Positions 1 through 12,100 of a DNA stretch of 64,000 nucleotides are shown in pieces (the stretch's first letter is position 1; each line of letters opens with the position of its first letter). The stretch spans positions 4,410,001 to 4,474,000 of the forward strand of contig JAZGTN010000119.1 of assembly GCA_037783415.1 (NCBI GenBank), given 5' to 3'. Both the position numbers and the translations under genes were made by a program. The DNA is from Leptasterias polaris. Lineage: Eukaryota > Echinodermata > Asteroidea > Forcipulatida > Asteriidae. The notes below the pieces were generated by a model that was not told the origin of the DNA, ran no database searches, and saw nothing but the letters and a program-made list of their open reading frames with translations.

Positions 1-411
1 TTGTTAAGCAATATTCAGTGCTTTTTAAGCAATCTAGTTTTGGGGCCCTGCTTTGAATGCCACCAAGCAGAAACTGTGCTGTGACTTCTCTGAAATTTCT
101 TCAAAAAATTGATTTAATTCTCTTGATTTTTATTCATAACTTTGCCTCATTTTGTTTCACTTGCTCACTCCTCGCCCGTTTCAATCACAACTCTACAACA
201 CCAACTCGTCCATCAACCTTGTTACTACTTAAGATTTTTGTTTGTACATCCATGGCATCTTGCTGTGGGTACCTCTTGCTTAACTGTGGTGTCCCTTCAA
301 TATTTCCCAATATTTGATTGAATTTTGTTTTGTTTTACCCCTACATCGATGTGTGACAAGCGCTGTATACTCAGCACCTTCCGAATTCTGCCCCTAGGTT
401 AAGAGAACAAT

Positions 412-545
412 TAAGTAATAAACCACAAGGGAAACTGACTGGGTAAATTTTAAGTAATGTGGGGTTGGACAAAAACAATTACCAGAGCGGGACTTGAACG
501 TGCCGGCACTCTACCAAATGAGCTATCGAATCCTATATAGGTTAG
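412..545 (-). repeat. Fragment of tRNA-like dispersed repeat
   Basis: It contains the family motifs AATAAACCACAAGGGAAAC, TGGGGTTGGACAAA and a minus-strand tRNA-like segment (GAGCTATC..CCGGCAC..GTTCAAGTCCCGCTC). The segment is deleted between the A-box-like and B-box-like parts. It belongs to the same family as the copy at 59377-59735. Confidence 0.55.
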
Positions 546-694
546 AGACTTGTCATTTTTTTCTCCCACTTTCATAGTGACTCTTCTGTTGGAAAATGAG
601 TGGATTTAATGTGACCTTGAAGCCCCTCATTGATACAGCTAGCTGTTTGAACATGTTCCATACAGAGACTTACAGACCGTCAGTCTCTACTGTC

Positions 695-1061
695 AAGAAA
701 CGATCATGTGGATTCGAGACATGAAACGATCATGTGGATTCGAGACAGGAAACGATCATGTGGATTCGAGACATGAAACGATCATGTGGATTTGAGACAT
801 GAAACGATCATGTGGATTCGAGACAGGAAACGATCATGTGGATTCGAGACAGGAAACGATCATGTGGATTCGAGACAGGAAACGATCATGTGGATTCGAG
901 ACATGAAACGATCATGTGGATTCGAGACATGAAACGATCATGGGGATTCGAGACAGGAAACGATCATGTGGATTCGAGACATGAAACGATCATGTGGATT
1001 CGAGACATGAAACGATCATGTGGATTCGAGACATGAAACGATCATGTGGATTTGAGACAAG
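695..1061 (+). repeat. 26-bp tandem array, 14 copies
   Basis: The unit is about CGATCATGTGGATTCGAGAC plus ATGAAA or AGGAAA. CGATCATGTGG recurs every 26 bp from 701 to 1039. Because 26 is not a multiple of 3, all frames are read in turn, and the short open frame across the array is not a gene. Confidence 0.95.
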
Positions 1062-3060
1062 AACAAGACGAATCTACTTTCAGTTTTCCACTACAGAAAT
1101 GAGAATGGTAAGTGAACAATTTACTTTGTAGGTACATATGCCGTTTTCCAAAACCACGGCTTTGGCTTAGGCTCCATCAGTTATTTTGAAAACGTATGCT
1201 TTTGTTACCTGGCTGCAAACAAAGAGTCAGAGCCAAAGCCTGAAGCCCAAGCTAATGCCACGGTTTCGAAAAGGCCTAAACTTTAACCAATCACTTTGGC
1301 ATCTGACAGTTTGACTGCATCAGTTTTTGCAGTCTACCAAGTTTGCCAGAGGTTGCCAGTTTTACATGACGTAAAGTTTGATATAATTATTATAAGCTTT
1401 GATCTACAGGAAAAATATATTTTTATTATTTACATCTAAATGATGGATTCCACCTTTTAATGTTGTGTAAACATTTGAAAACTACTCAAAAAAAGAAGCA
1501 GAATACTTTTGATTAATTTAATTTTATAAAGAAGATGACAGTTTAGAGAAATTTTTTTTTTTTTTGTACATACATGTACATTAAAGGTATTTTATACAGT
1601 CGGACACAGCCAATCACTTCCCTCTTAGCTTTAAAGTTTCTCCCACCAAAACTGCTTTGCGCAATTTCAAAGAGCAGCTTGAGCACACAAAGTCGCTAAC
1701 CAACAAAATTATACTTACCAGAATAAGATTACCAGCCAAAATACCACGTCACATGCACGCGCAAATTTGTAAGCAAAATTGTCTGATATAAAAGCAGCTC
1801 AATGAAATTGGGCTGAGTTTATCATACAAGGAACTATAGTTATTTACACGTTGAATATAAAGGCACCTATAATAGAAAATATAACTTTCTTGTAGGTAGA
1901 TGATAATTTTTGACCCTGTGGTTTTTAATACTTTTTAAAACACCCATAAATTTCATAAATTTTGCTGCTTTTGAAGCAACTTATTTGACAATACTTTCAA
2001 GCACTATACTTTCATCTAAAGTTGCATGACCCGATTTTCACAAAATTTAATTTTTATTAATTTTTTTAAAAGAGTTTTTTCTCTGAACAAATTTTGACAG
2101 ATGCTGTTTCAAAAGAAAAAACATCCACAAACTTTTGCATACGCCACGGACAATGCACAAACTACATGTAACATGCAAACTGTTTGTACATGGCTGATGG
2201 TTATGAGATAATGTCGAGATCCCAACACTAAGTCAGTCAGTTGAACTTTTTAATTAACTACATGTACCTCTTATTATTGGCTGTTTTTGTTCATGCAACA
2301 CCTTAAATGAAAGTTTATAACTTTCTTGAATCTAAAAAAATAGCTAAATAAAATTTAAGTCTAAATTTTCCGGCAAAAAATTTTACCATCTTGAATGGAG
2401 TTTTCAGATCCCCATAGTGCTAACACTGTAACTCCTAAACCACACTGTACATGTAAACAATATCGGTGGTGTTCAAATCTGAATGGCTGATTTATTTCTT
2501 AAATCTTTTTAAATATACAATGGAATTACGCCACACCTTTGGAATAGCAATTTTATAAATATTTTATACAATTATTTGTTACACTTTATACATTTTAATG
2601 ATGCATTATTTGAGATAAACACAACCTTTGGAGGATAATAATGTCAGAATGACACACCGTGGACTCAAAGACTTTACAAACACTACATTTTTTTAAAAGC
2701 CTCTTTGACTCAAAGCTCAAAAAGCTTTAAGATTGCTTGGTACTTGGCAGCATCAGCTGGTGTCCAATATCATTACAATTTTATCACATACATGTACATG
2801 TAATTGTCTGCTACAAAAACACAGCAAATTACATTTGCTTAGCGTGAATTTTCAAGACAGTTTGACATTGATAGTTTGTAATTGTCTACTAAAAAATGCA
2901 AAGCAAATAAGTCTTTTGCGAGTTAGACTTGAATAATGTCTGGAACAATAGCTTAATCGATCACAAGTGAATGCTCAATTAAAATAGAATGTGGAAGTCT
3001 CGAGCATATTTGAACATCAGGACCTGTTAAAGTGTGTGAGTTTGTTTCCTTCATACGTTA
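1062..3060. other. AT-rich 3' flank, no gene seen
   Basis: No coding exon, RNA gene or clear element recognised on either strand. At 1141-1275 there is a loose inverted pair around AAACCACGGCTTTGGCTT (near 1150) and a diverged partner near 1255. This may be an eroded inverted-repeat element. Confidence 0.4.
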
Positions 3061-3071
3061 AATCAATTAAT

Positions 3072-3135
3072 AATAAATAAATGGAGCAATTATAAAGCGC
3101 TTTTAACAAAGATCAAAGCGCTGTACAAAACTACA
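3072..3135 (+). repeat. Dispersed-repeat fragment, SINE-tail-like
   Basis: ATTATAAAGCGCTTTTAACA followed by AAGATCAAAGCGCTGTAC resembles the AAGCGC-containing tails of invertebrate SINEs. Compare GTAAAGCGCATTGAGACG in the full SINE at 58874-59240. Confidence 0.45.
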
Positions 3136-3525
3136 AAAACTACAAATCAACAATTAAACAAGGCAAAAACAAAAACCAAACAAAAAACTAAATTGAAGAA
3201 TAACTCAAGGGAACCAGGGGATAATGAGAGGTGATGTACCTGAGACCAAAATGGTTGCAAAAATTTAAAAATACATGCGAGACTTGCACTTAGAATAATC
3301 CAGTGTTGTTATGTGTAACATAGTTCAGGGCAAGCTTCAGATCAGCAAAAACTAGTTCCTTGTGCCAAGCATTTATTTGAGAATTGTCTATGAGTGTTTG
3401 TTGTCTTTTAAATACCTAATTGAGCAATCACTGGTGACCGAACAAGGCATCGTATTAGACATCATACAAATCTAATGTGCAAATAACTTAATATCATTGA
3501 ATTTACCCTGTTTCCTTAAAGTTGT

Positions 3526-3531
3526 TTTATT
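3526..3531 (-). promoter_or_regulatory. Candidate polyadenylation signal of the LGR gene
   Basis: AATAAA on the minus strand, about 410 nt after the stop codon. It is the first hexamer downstream of the coding sequence. A second one lies at about 3371-3376. Confidence 0.4.
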
Positions 3532-3939
3532 AATTGTGAAATAAAAAAGGCAATGCTGACCAAGAGTCATTTAAATTGACTGGTTGGTGTTTTTATCGTC
3601 CACAGATTTGCTTTTACATTACACCTTCGTGCAAGTGTCACCATCCCTTCTACCTTGCCATCAACTGGATCCCTGTTGACTTTGTGCAAGGGATGCCAAC
3701 ATCATGAAACAACAGAGCGATTGTCTTATATGTTAGTCCAAGACAAGCATGAAGCAACCACCTGTAAATTGTGAGGACAGTTTGGATAGACTCACTCCAA
3801 CAAGTGTCTTGAACGATAGGTGTCCAGGAAAAGAGGTAAACTAAGTTCTCAGATACGTAGTTCCTTTAGGATGGCATTAGAGTGCTCCAATCGAAAGGTC
3901 GTTGGAACAGAATACTTCAAGACTGTTGGTGATAAGAAG
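3532..3939 (-). other. Probable 3' untranslated region of the LGR gene
   Basis: This stretch follows the TAG and runs to the first AATAAA. No further exon or repeat was recognised in it. The extent is inferred. Confidence 0.4.
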
Positions 3940-6143
3940 CTAAACGACACTCTCCTTAGGTCTGCAAATCTCTCTGGAGACTTTTGTTGGACTGTCTGGA
4001 ATCTCGTTGTAACACCTGCTTGGTTCTGATCTTGTGAGGTGACCGAACAATCCTCCCAACACTGACGGCTGACTTGTTGCTCTCGATGAATGGTCATCAA
4101 GTTCGGAATTACAAACTACCTCAGGGGTTTCAAGAGAGACTGGTAGAAATCTCATACTCTCCATTGAGTCAGGTAGGGGGGAGGAGGCTGTCCCTAGACC
4201 TGAATCCTTATCAGCAGTAACAACGGAATCAACCAGTTCAAGTTTCTCAGGCCTATGAAGCTGCGGAGATGGTGTGGCTGATGTAAGCTGGTCCCTTACA
4301 GGATTCTCATGAGCTGTTAGCATGTGTGTCGTCTCATGGTCCTGAGAGGATCTGTTCTTAGAGGAATAATTGTTTAAGCCTCCGACCTCTAAGAGAACTT
4401 GGGTCTCCATACAGGCTGGGTTGATGGGCAAATTTGATAATGGAGGTTTTGGAGGTTCCTTGGGAACATCGATGCTGTAGACTTTCTCATCAACTTCAGT
4501 TTGTCCAACAGTTTTGTTTTTATCCTGGTTCTGTTTGTCTGGAATGTTAATGCAGATGCCGATAGAGATGACATTGGCGGCTTGATCAAGTTTCTCTGTG
4601 CTTTTTGAAACTGTTGATGCAATGCCTGGAGCACTTTTCATCGACGTCAAGGGCCTCTTCCTGTTCATTTTATGAAGTAGGCCTTCTGTAATGGAGTGGC
4701 TCCGTTTTTGGCGCTGAGGGGGTGGACTTCTTCTTATGGATGTGCGTGCCGAAGATGAGTGTGTCGAAGATGAGTGTGTTGGATCTTTTGTGGGACTACG
4801 CGTGGAGAAGAACGGGAAGGGAATGGAAAACTTCCGCCTGACTTTTGATTTTGGTATTGCTTCTGGAACTTTGCTGGTCACCTGGGTCATGAGGTCAAGG
4901 AGAGGTGAAGTGGAGCCGCGACGGAGGTCATCAAGGTCGTGGTTGGCCAGGAGCATTGAATCTAACGCTGCGGAGGAATCTGAGTGTGAGTGGTCATTTG
5001 AACAAGTGCCGTTACTCTGTTTGGGTGTGTGGGTCTCTGCCACTGTGGACACGGTGTAAACATTGGAGGATGGTTCTCCATTTTCAGTTTTGAAGGATGA
5101 GACCATGCAGCCATCACCTGTGATATCCTGACTGATGCTGCCATTTGTTCGCCACCGTTGTGATATTTGATGAGCTTGTGTGCTTCTCATTGATGGGTGG
5201 CGACCAAGACTTAGGGTGTTGGAACGAGACGTACATGTATTACGTGACCGGAACACCTGGTTTGTCAGAGATCTCATAATCATCGTACAGTCTTTCTTGA
5301 ACTGTTTAGTTAGGATAGTGTATAAGAATGGGTTTGCGCAAGAGTTGAGAGGCAGGACGAAAATTGTAAGCACCTTAGCTCCTTCCAAGGAGATTAGCTG
5401 TAGCCCAAATGCTGATGTTAGGCTGAAAAAAGCAATTGGCGCCCAGCAGGCGAAATCAGTGAACACTAGGAGTGACATCCTTCGGGCTACCCTGGAGTCA
5501 TTGCAGTTCCATGCATGTGAGCCCTGTATAGCCATGTATATATTGGCATAACACAGCATGATTATCACAAACGCCGTCACGTTAAGGAGCAAGATGGTGC
5601 TGCCATAAACTTTACCGATGGTGGTTGTAACATCTAATGGGAGACACACCGGATATTTGTAGTAGCTGCTGACATGTACCAGTGGCAAGACTGCAACCAC
5701 CACGGCAAAGATCCAACCGAATGCCATCACAGCGACAGCATGCGGAAGCTTCATCCTCTTTTCCAGATGCAATGCGTGTTTGATGGCGTAGAAGCGCTCC
5801 AGCGTGATCACGGAGAGGGTGTAGATTGAAAATTCTGATGAGAAGACGGCTAGAAATCCTGCTATGCTACAGCCTGTGCTGATCTGCCAATGAGCACCGT
5901 ACTTATGAAATACCCCAAGCGTTGATGTATCAACCCCAGCCAGGAAGCCTAGATACACACCAAGAAAGAAGTCTGCAAAAGCCAAATTGCAGATCAGGAA
6001 TCTTGGAACGTCCATCTTGGTATGGCTGACTATAATGACAAAGATGACGATAGCGTTTCCGATGACAGCCAGGAGAAAAACTAAGTAAACTCCAATACGA
6101 AGAAACCAAGAACCAAACAGATCCACACAAGGATAGAATGGCC
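3940..6143 (-). CDS. LGR terminal exon: seven-transmembrane domain and long cytoplasmic tail
   Basis: The exon encodes 733 residues plus TAG. The acceptor is TTTTCAG|GG. The frame stays open up to an ATG at 6184-6186, but those 14 codons are intron, because GPFYPC joins the hinge exon in frame. Helices (whole-product numbering): 479-505, 514-536, 555-580, 600-621, 645-669, 685-710, 721-743. ERF 581-583 stands at the DRY position; NPFLY 736-740 replaces NPxxY; Cys 557 and 632 can form the usual loop disulfide. TM6-TM7 reads LVFTDFACWAPIAFF and VLPLNSCANPFLY. The tail of about 455 residues is rich in Ser, Thr and Pro with basic patches (KVRRKFS, RRSPPPQRQKR) and ends ESVV, a class I PDZ ligand pattern. 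It is far longer than I recall for LGR4-6. Confidence 0.95.
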
Positions 6144-9100
6144 CTGAAAAGACAATCATGAACATCACCATCAAAACTTGGAACAAAACTAAGGGCTTTG
6201 AAAAAAACTTTAAGCCCTTTTCTAGTTTGATGAATTTTGACTAAAATGCAAGGCTTACCCCTTGCAATTTGTTTAATATTTTGGATGAATTTTGACTAAA
6301 ATGCAAGGCTTACCCCTTGCAATTTGTTTCATATTTTTGGATGAATTTTGACTAAAATGCAAGGCTTACCCCTTGCAATTTGTTTCATATTTTGGATGAA
6401 TTTTGACTAAAATGCAAGGCTTAACCCCTTGCAATTTGTTTCATATTTTGGATGAATTTTGACTAAAATGCAAGGCTTACCCCTTGCAATTTGTTTCATA
6501 TTTTGGATGAATTTAGACTAAAATGCAAGACTTACCCCTTGCAATTTGTTTCATATTTTGGATGAATTTTGACTAAAATGCAAGGCTTACCCCTTGCAAT
6601 TTGTTTCATATTTTGGATGAATTTAGACTAAAATGCAAGGCATACCCCTTGCAATTTGTTTCATATTTTTGGATGAATTTTGACTAAATTAAAATGCAAG
6701 GCCCCTTGCAATTTGTTTCATATTTTTGGATGAATTTTGACTAAAATGCAAGGCTTACCCCTTGCAATGTGTTTCATATTTTGGATGAATTTTGACTAAA
6801 ATGCAAGGCTTACCCCTTGCAATTTGTTTCATATTTTTGGATGAATTTTGACTAAAATGCAAGGCTTACCCCTTGCAATTTGTTTCATATTTTTGGATGA
6901 ATTTTGACTAAAATGCAAGGCTTACCCCTTGCAATTTGTTTCATATTTTGGATGAATTTAGACTAAAATGCAAGGCATACCCCTTGCAATTTGTTTCATA
7001 TTTTTGGATGAATTTTGACTAAATTAAAATGCAAGGCTTACCCCTTGCAATTTGTTTCATATTTTTGGATGAATTTTGACTAAAATGCAAGGCTTACCCC
7101 TTGCAATTTGTTTCATATTTTTGGATGAATTTTGACTAAAATGCAAGGCTTACCCCTTGCAATTTGTTTCATATTTTGGATGAATTTTGACTAAAATGCA
7201 AGGCTTACCCCTTGCAATTTGTTTCATATTTTGGATGAATTTTGACTAAAATGGAAGGCTTACCCCTTGCAATTTGTTTCATATTTTTGGATGAATTTTG
7301 ACTAAAATGCAAGGCTTACCCCTTGCAATTTGTTTCATATTTTGGATGAATTTTGACTAAAATGCAAGGCTTACCCCTTGCAATTTGTTTCATATTTTTG
7401 GATGAATTTAGACTAAAATGCAAGGCTTACCCCTTGCAATTTGTTTCATATTTTTGGATGAATTTAGACTAAAATGCAAGGCTTACCCCTTGCAATTTGT
7501 TTCATATTTTGGATGAATTTTGACTAAAATGCAAGGCTTACCCCTTGCAATTTGTTTCATATTTTGGATGAATTTTGACTAAAATGCAAGGCTTACCCCT
7601 TGCAATTTGTTTCATATTTTTGGATGAATTTTGACTAAAATGCAAGGCTTACCCCTTGCAATTTGTTTCATATTTTGGATGAATTTTGACTAAAATGGAA
7701 GGCTTACCCCTTGCAATTTGTTTCATATTTTTGGATGAATTTTGACTAAAATGCAAGGCTTACCCCTTGCAATTTGTTTCATATTTTGGATGAATTTTGA
7801 CTAAAATGGAAGGCTTACCCCTTGCAATTTGTTTCATATTTTTGGATGAATTTTGACTAAAATGCAAGGCTTACCCCTTGCAATTTCTTTCATATTTTGG
7901 ATGAATTTTGACTAAAATGCAAGGCTTACCCCTTGCAATTTAGTCAAAATTCATCCAAAAATATGAAACAAATTAATCTGAATCTGAATCAATTTGTTTC
8001 ATATTTTTGGATGAATTTGACTAAAATGCAAGGCTTACCCCTTGCAATTTGTTTCATATTTTTGGATGAATTTTGACTAAAATGCAAGGCTTACCCCTTG
8101 CAATTTGTTTCATATTTTTGGATGAATTTAGACTAAAATGCAAGGCATACCCCTTGCAATTTGTTTCATATTTTGGATGAATTTTGACTAAAATGCAAGG
8201 CTTACCCCTTGCAATTTGTTTCATATTTTGGATGAATTTTGACTAAAATGCAAGGCTTACCCCTTGCAATTTGTTTCATATTTTTGGATGAATTTTGACT
8301 AAAATGCAAGGCTTACCCCTTGCAATTTGTTTCATATTTTGGATGAATTTAGACTAAAATGCAAGACTTACCCCTTGCAATTTGTTTCATATTTTGGATG
8401 AATTTTGACTAAAATGCAAGGCTTACCCCTTGCAATTTGTTTCATATTTTGGATGAATTTAGACTAAAATGCAAGGCATACCCCTTGCAATTTGTTTCAT
8501 ATTTTTGGATGAATTTTGACTAAATTAAAATGCAAGGCTTACCCCTTGCAATTTGTTTCATATTTTTGGATGAATTTTGACTAAAATGCAAGGCTTACCC
8601 CTTGCAATGTGTTTCATATTTTGGATGAATTTTGACTAAAATGCAAGGCTTACCCCTTGCAATTTGTTTCATATTTTTGGATGAATTTTGACTAAAATGC
8701 AAGGCTTACCCCTTGCAATTTGTTTCATATTTTTGGATGAATTTTGACTAAAATGCAAGGCTTACCCCTTGCAATTTGTTTCATATTTTTGGATGAATTT
8801 TGACTAAAATGCAAGGCTTACCCCTTGCAATTTGTTTCATATTTTGGATGAATTTTGACTAAAATGGAAGGCTTACCCCTTGCAATTTGTTTCATATTTT
8901 TGGATGAATTTTGACTAAAATGCAAGGCTTACCCCTTGCAATTTGTTTCATATTTTGGATGAATTTTGACTAAAATGGAAGGCTTACCCCTTGCAATTTG
9001 TTTCATATTTTTGGATGAATTTTGACTAAAATGCAAGGCTTACCCCTTGCAATTTCTTTCATATTTTGGATGAATTTTGACTAAAATGCAAGGCTTACCC

Positions 9101-12100
9101 CTTGCAATTTAGTCAAAATTCATCCAAAAATATGAAACAAATTAATCTGAATCTGAATCAATTTGTTTCATATTTTTGGATGAATTTGACTAAAATGCAA
9201 GGCTTACCCCTTGCAATTTGTTTCATATTTTTGGATGAATTTTGACTAAAATGCAAGGCTTACCCCTTGCAATTTGTTTCATATTTTTGGATGAATTTAG
9301 ACTAAAATGCAAGGCATACCCCTTGCAATTTGTTTCATATTTTGGATGAATTTTGACTAAAATGCAAGGCTTACCCCTTGCAATTTGTTTCATATTTTGG
9401 ATGAATTTTGACTAAAATGCAAGGCTTACCCCTTGCAATTTGTTTCATATTTTTGGATGAATTTTGACTAAAATGCAAGGCTTACCCCTTGCAATTTGTT
9501 TCATATTTTGGATGAATTTAGACTAAAATGCAAGACTTACCCCTTGCAATTTGTTTCATATTTTGGATGAATTTTGACTAAAATGCAAGGCTTACCCCTT
9601 GCAATTTGTTTCATATTTTGGATGAATTTAGACTAAAATGCAAGGCATACCCCTTGCAATTTGTTTCATATTTTTGGATGAATTTTGACTAAATTAAAAT
9701 GCAAGGCTTACCCCTTGCAATTTGTTTCATATTTTTGGATGAATTTTGACTAAAATGCAAGGCTTACCCCTTGCAATGTGTTTCATATTTTGGATGAATT
9801 TTGACTAAAATGCAAGGCTTACCCCTTGCAATTTGTTTCATATTTTTGGATGAATTTTGACTAAAATGCAAGGCTTACCCCTTGCAATTTGTTTCATATT
9901 TTTGGATGAATTTTGACTAAAATGCAAGGCTTACCCCTTGCAATTTGTTTCATATTTTTGGATGAATTTTGACTAAAATGCAAGGCTTACCCCTTGCAAT
10001 TTGTTTCATATTTTGGATGAATTTTGACTAAAATGGAAGGCTTACCCCTTGCAATTTGTTTCATATTTTTGGATGAATTTTGACTAAAATGCAAGGCTTA
10101 CCCCTTGCAATTTGTTTCATATTTTGGATGAATTTTGACTAAAATGGAAGGCTTACCCCTTGCAATTTGTTTCATATTTTTGGATGAATTTTGACTAAAA
10201 TGCAAGGCTTACCCCTTGCAATTTCTTTCATATTTTGGATGAATTTTGACTAAAATGCAAGGCTTACAACCCTTGCAATTTAGTCAAAATTCATCCAAAA
10301 ATATGAAACAAATTAATCTGAATCTGAATCAATTTGTTTCATATTTTTGGATGAATTTTGACTAAAATGCAAGGCTTACCCCTTGCAATGTGTTTCATAT
10401 TTTGGATGAATTTTGACTAAAATGCAAGGCTTACCCCTTGCAATTTGTTTCATATTTTTGGATGAATTTTGACTAAAATGCAAGGCTTACCCCTTGCAAT
10501 TTGTTTCCTATTTTTGGATGAATTCAGACTAAAATGCAAGGCTTACCCCTTGCAATTTGTTTCATATTTTTGGATGAATTTTGACTAAAATGCAAGGCTT
10601 ACCCCTTGCAATTTGTTTCATATTTTTGGATGAATTTTGACTAAAATGCAAGGCTTACCCCTTGCAATTTGTTTCATATTTTGGATGAATTTTGACTAAA
10701 ATGCAAGGCTTACCCCTTGCAATTTGTTTCATATTTTTGGATGAATTTTGACTAAAATGCAAGGCTTACCCCTTGCAATTTGTTTCATATTTTTGGATGA
10801 ATTTTGACTAAAATGCAAGGCTCACCCCTTGCAATTTGTTTCATATTTTTGGATGAATTTTGACAAAAATGCAAGGCTTAACCCCTTGCAATTTGTTTCA
10901 TATTTTACTTTCATATTTTGGATGAATTTTGACTAAAATGCAAGGCTTACAACCCTTGCAATTTAGTCAAAATTCATCCAAAAATATGAAACAAATTAAT
11001 CTGAATCTGAATCAATTTGTTTCATATTTTTGGATGAATTTTGACTAAAATGCAAGGCTTACCCCTTGCAATGTGTTTCATATTTTGGATGAATTTTGAC
11101 TAAAATGCAAGGCTTACCCCTTGCAATTTGTTTCATATTTTTGGATGAATTTTGACTAAAATGCAAGGCTTACCCCTTGCAATTTGTTTCATATTTTTGG
11201 ATGAATTTAGACTAAAATGCAAGGCTTACCCCTTGCAATTTGTTTCATATTTTTGGATGAATTTTGACTAAAATGCAAGGCTTACCCCTTGCAATTTGTT
11301 TCATATTTTTGGATGAATTTTGACTAAAATGCAAGGCTTACCCCTTGCAATTTGTTTCATATTTTGGATGAATTTTGACTAAAATGCAAGGCTTACCCCT
11401 TGCAATTTGTTTCATATTTTTGGATGAATTTTGACTAAAATGCAAGGCTTACCCCTTGCAATTTGTTTCATATTTTTGGATGAATTTTGACTAAAATGCA
11501 AGGCTCACCCCTTGCAATTTGTTTCATATTTTTGGATGAATTTTGACAAAAATGCAAGGCTTAACCCCTTGCAATTTGTTTCATATTTTGGATGAATTTT
11601 GACTAAAATGCAAGGCTTACCCCTTGCAATTTAGTCAAAATTCATCCAAAAATATGAAACAAATTAATCTGAATCTGAATCAATTTGTTTCATATTTTTG
11701 GATGAATTTTGACTAAAATGCAAGGCTTACCCCTTGCAATTTGTTTCATATTTTTGGATGAATTTTGACTAAAATGCAAGGCTTACCCCTTGCAATTTGT
11801 TTCATATTTTTGGATGAATTTTGACTAAAATGCAAGGCTTACCCCTTGCAATTTGTTTCATATTTTGGATGAATTTTGACTAAAATGCAAGGCTAACCCC
11901 TTGCAATTTGTTTCATATTTTGGATGAATTTTGACTAAAATGCAAGGCTTACCCCCTTGCAATTTGTTTCATATTTTGGATGAATTTAGACTAAAATGCA
12001 AGACTTACCCCTTGCAATTTGTTTCATATTTTGGATGAATTTTGACTAAAATGCAAGGCTTACCCCTTGCAATTTGTTTCATATTTTGGATGAATTTTGA

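Noticed and set aside
812..1036. 74-codon open frame across the 26-bp array
   Set aside because: A by-product of a stop-free tandem repeat; no homology or gene context.
4736..5551. Plus-strand open frames of 107 and 123 codons
   Set aside because: Antisense shadows of the GPCR exon.
6144..6186. Start of the LGR 7TM open frame at the ATG at 6184-6186
   Set aside because: The first 14 codons contain the polypyrimidine tract and the AG acceptor. The reading frame joins the upstream hinge exon exactly at GPFYPC, as in other LGRs.
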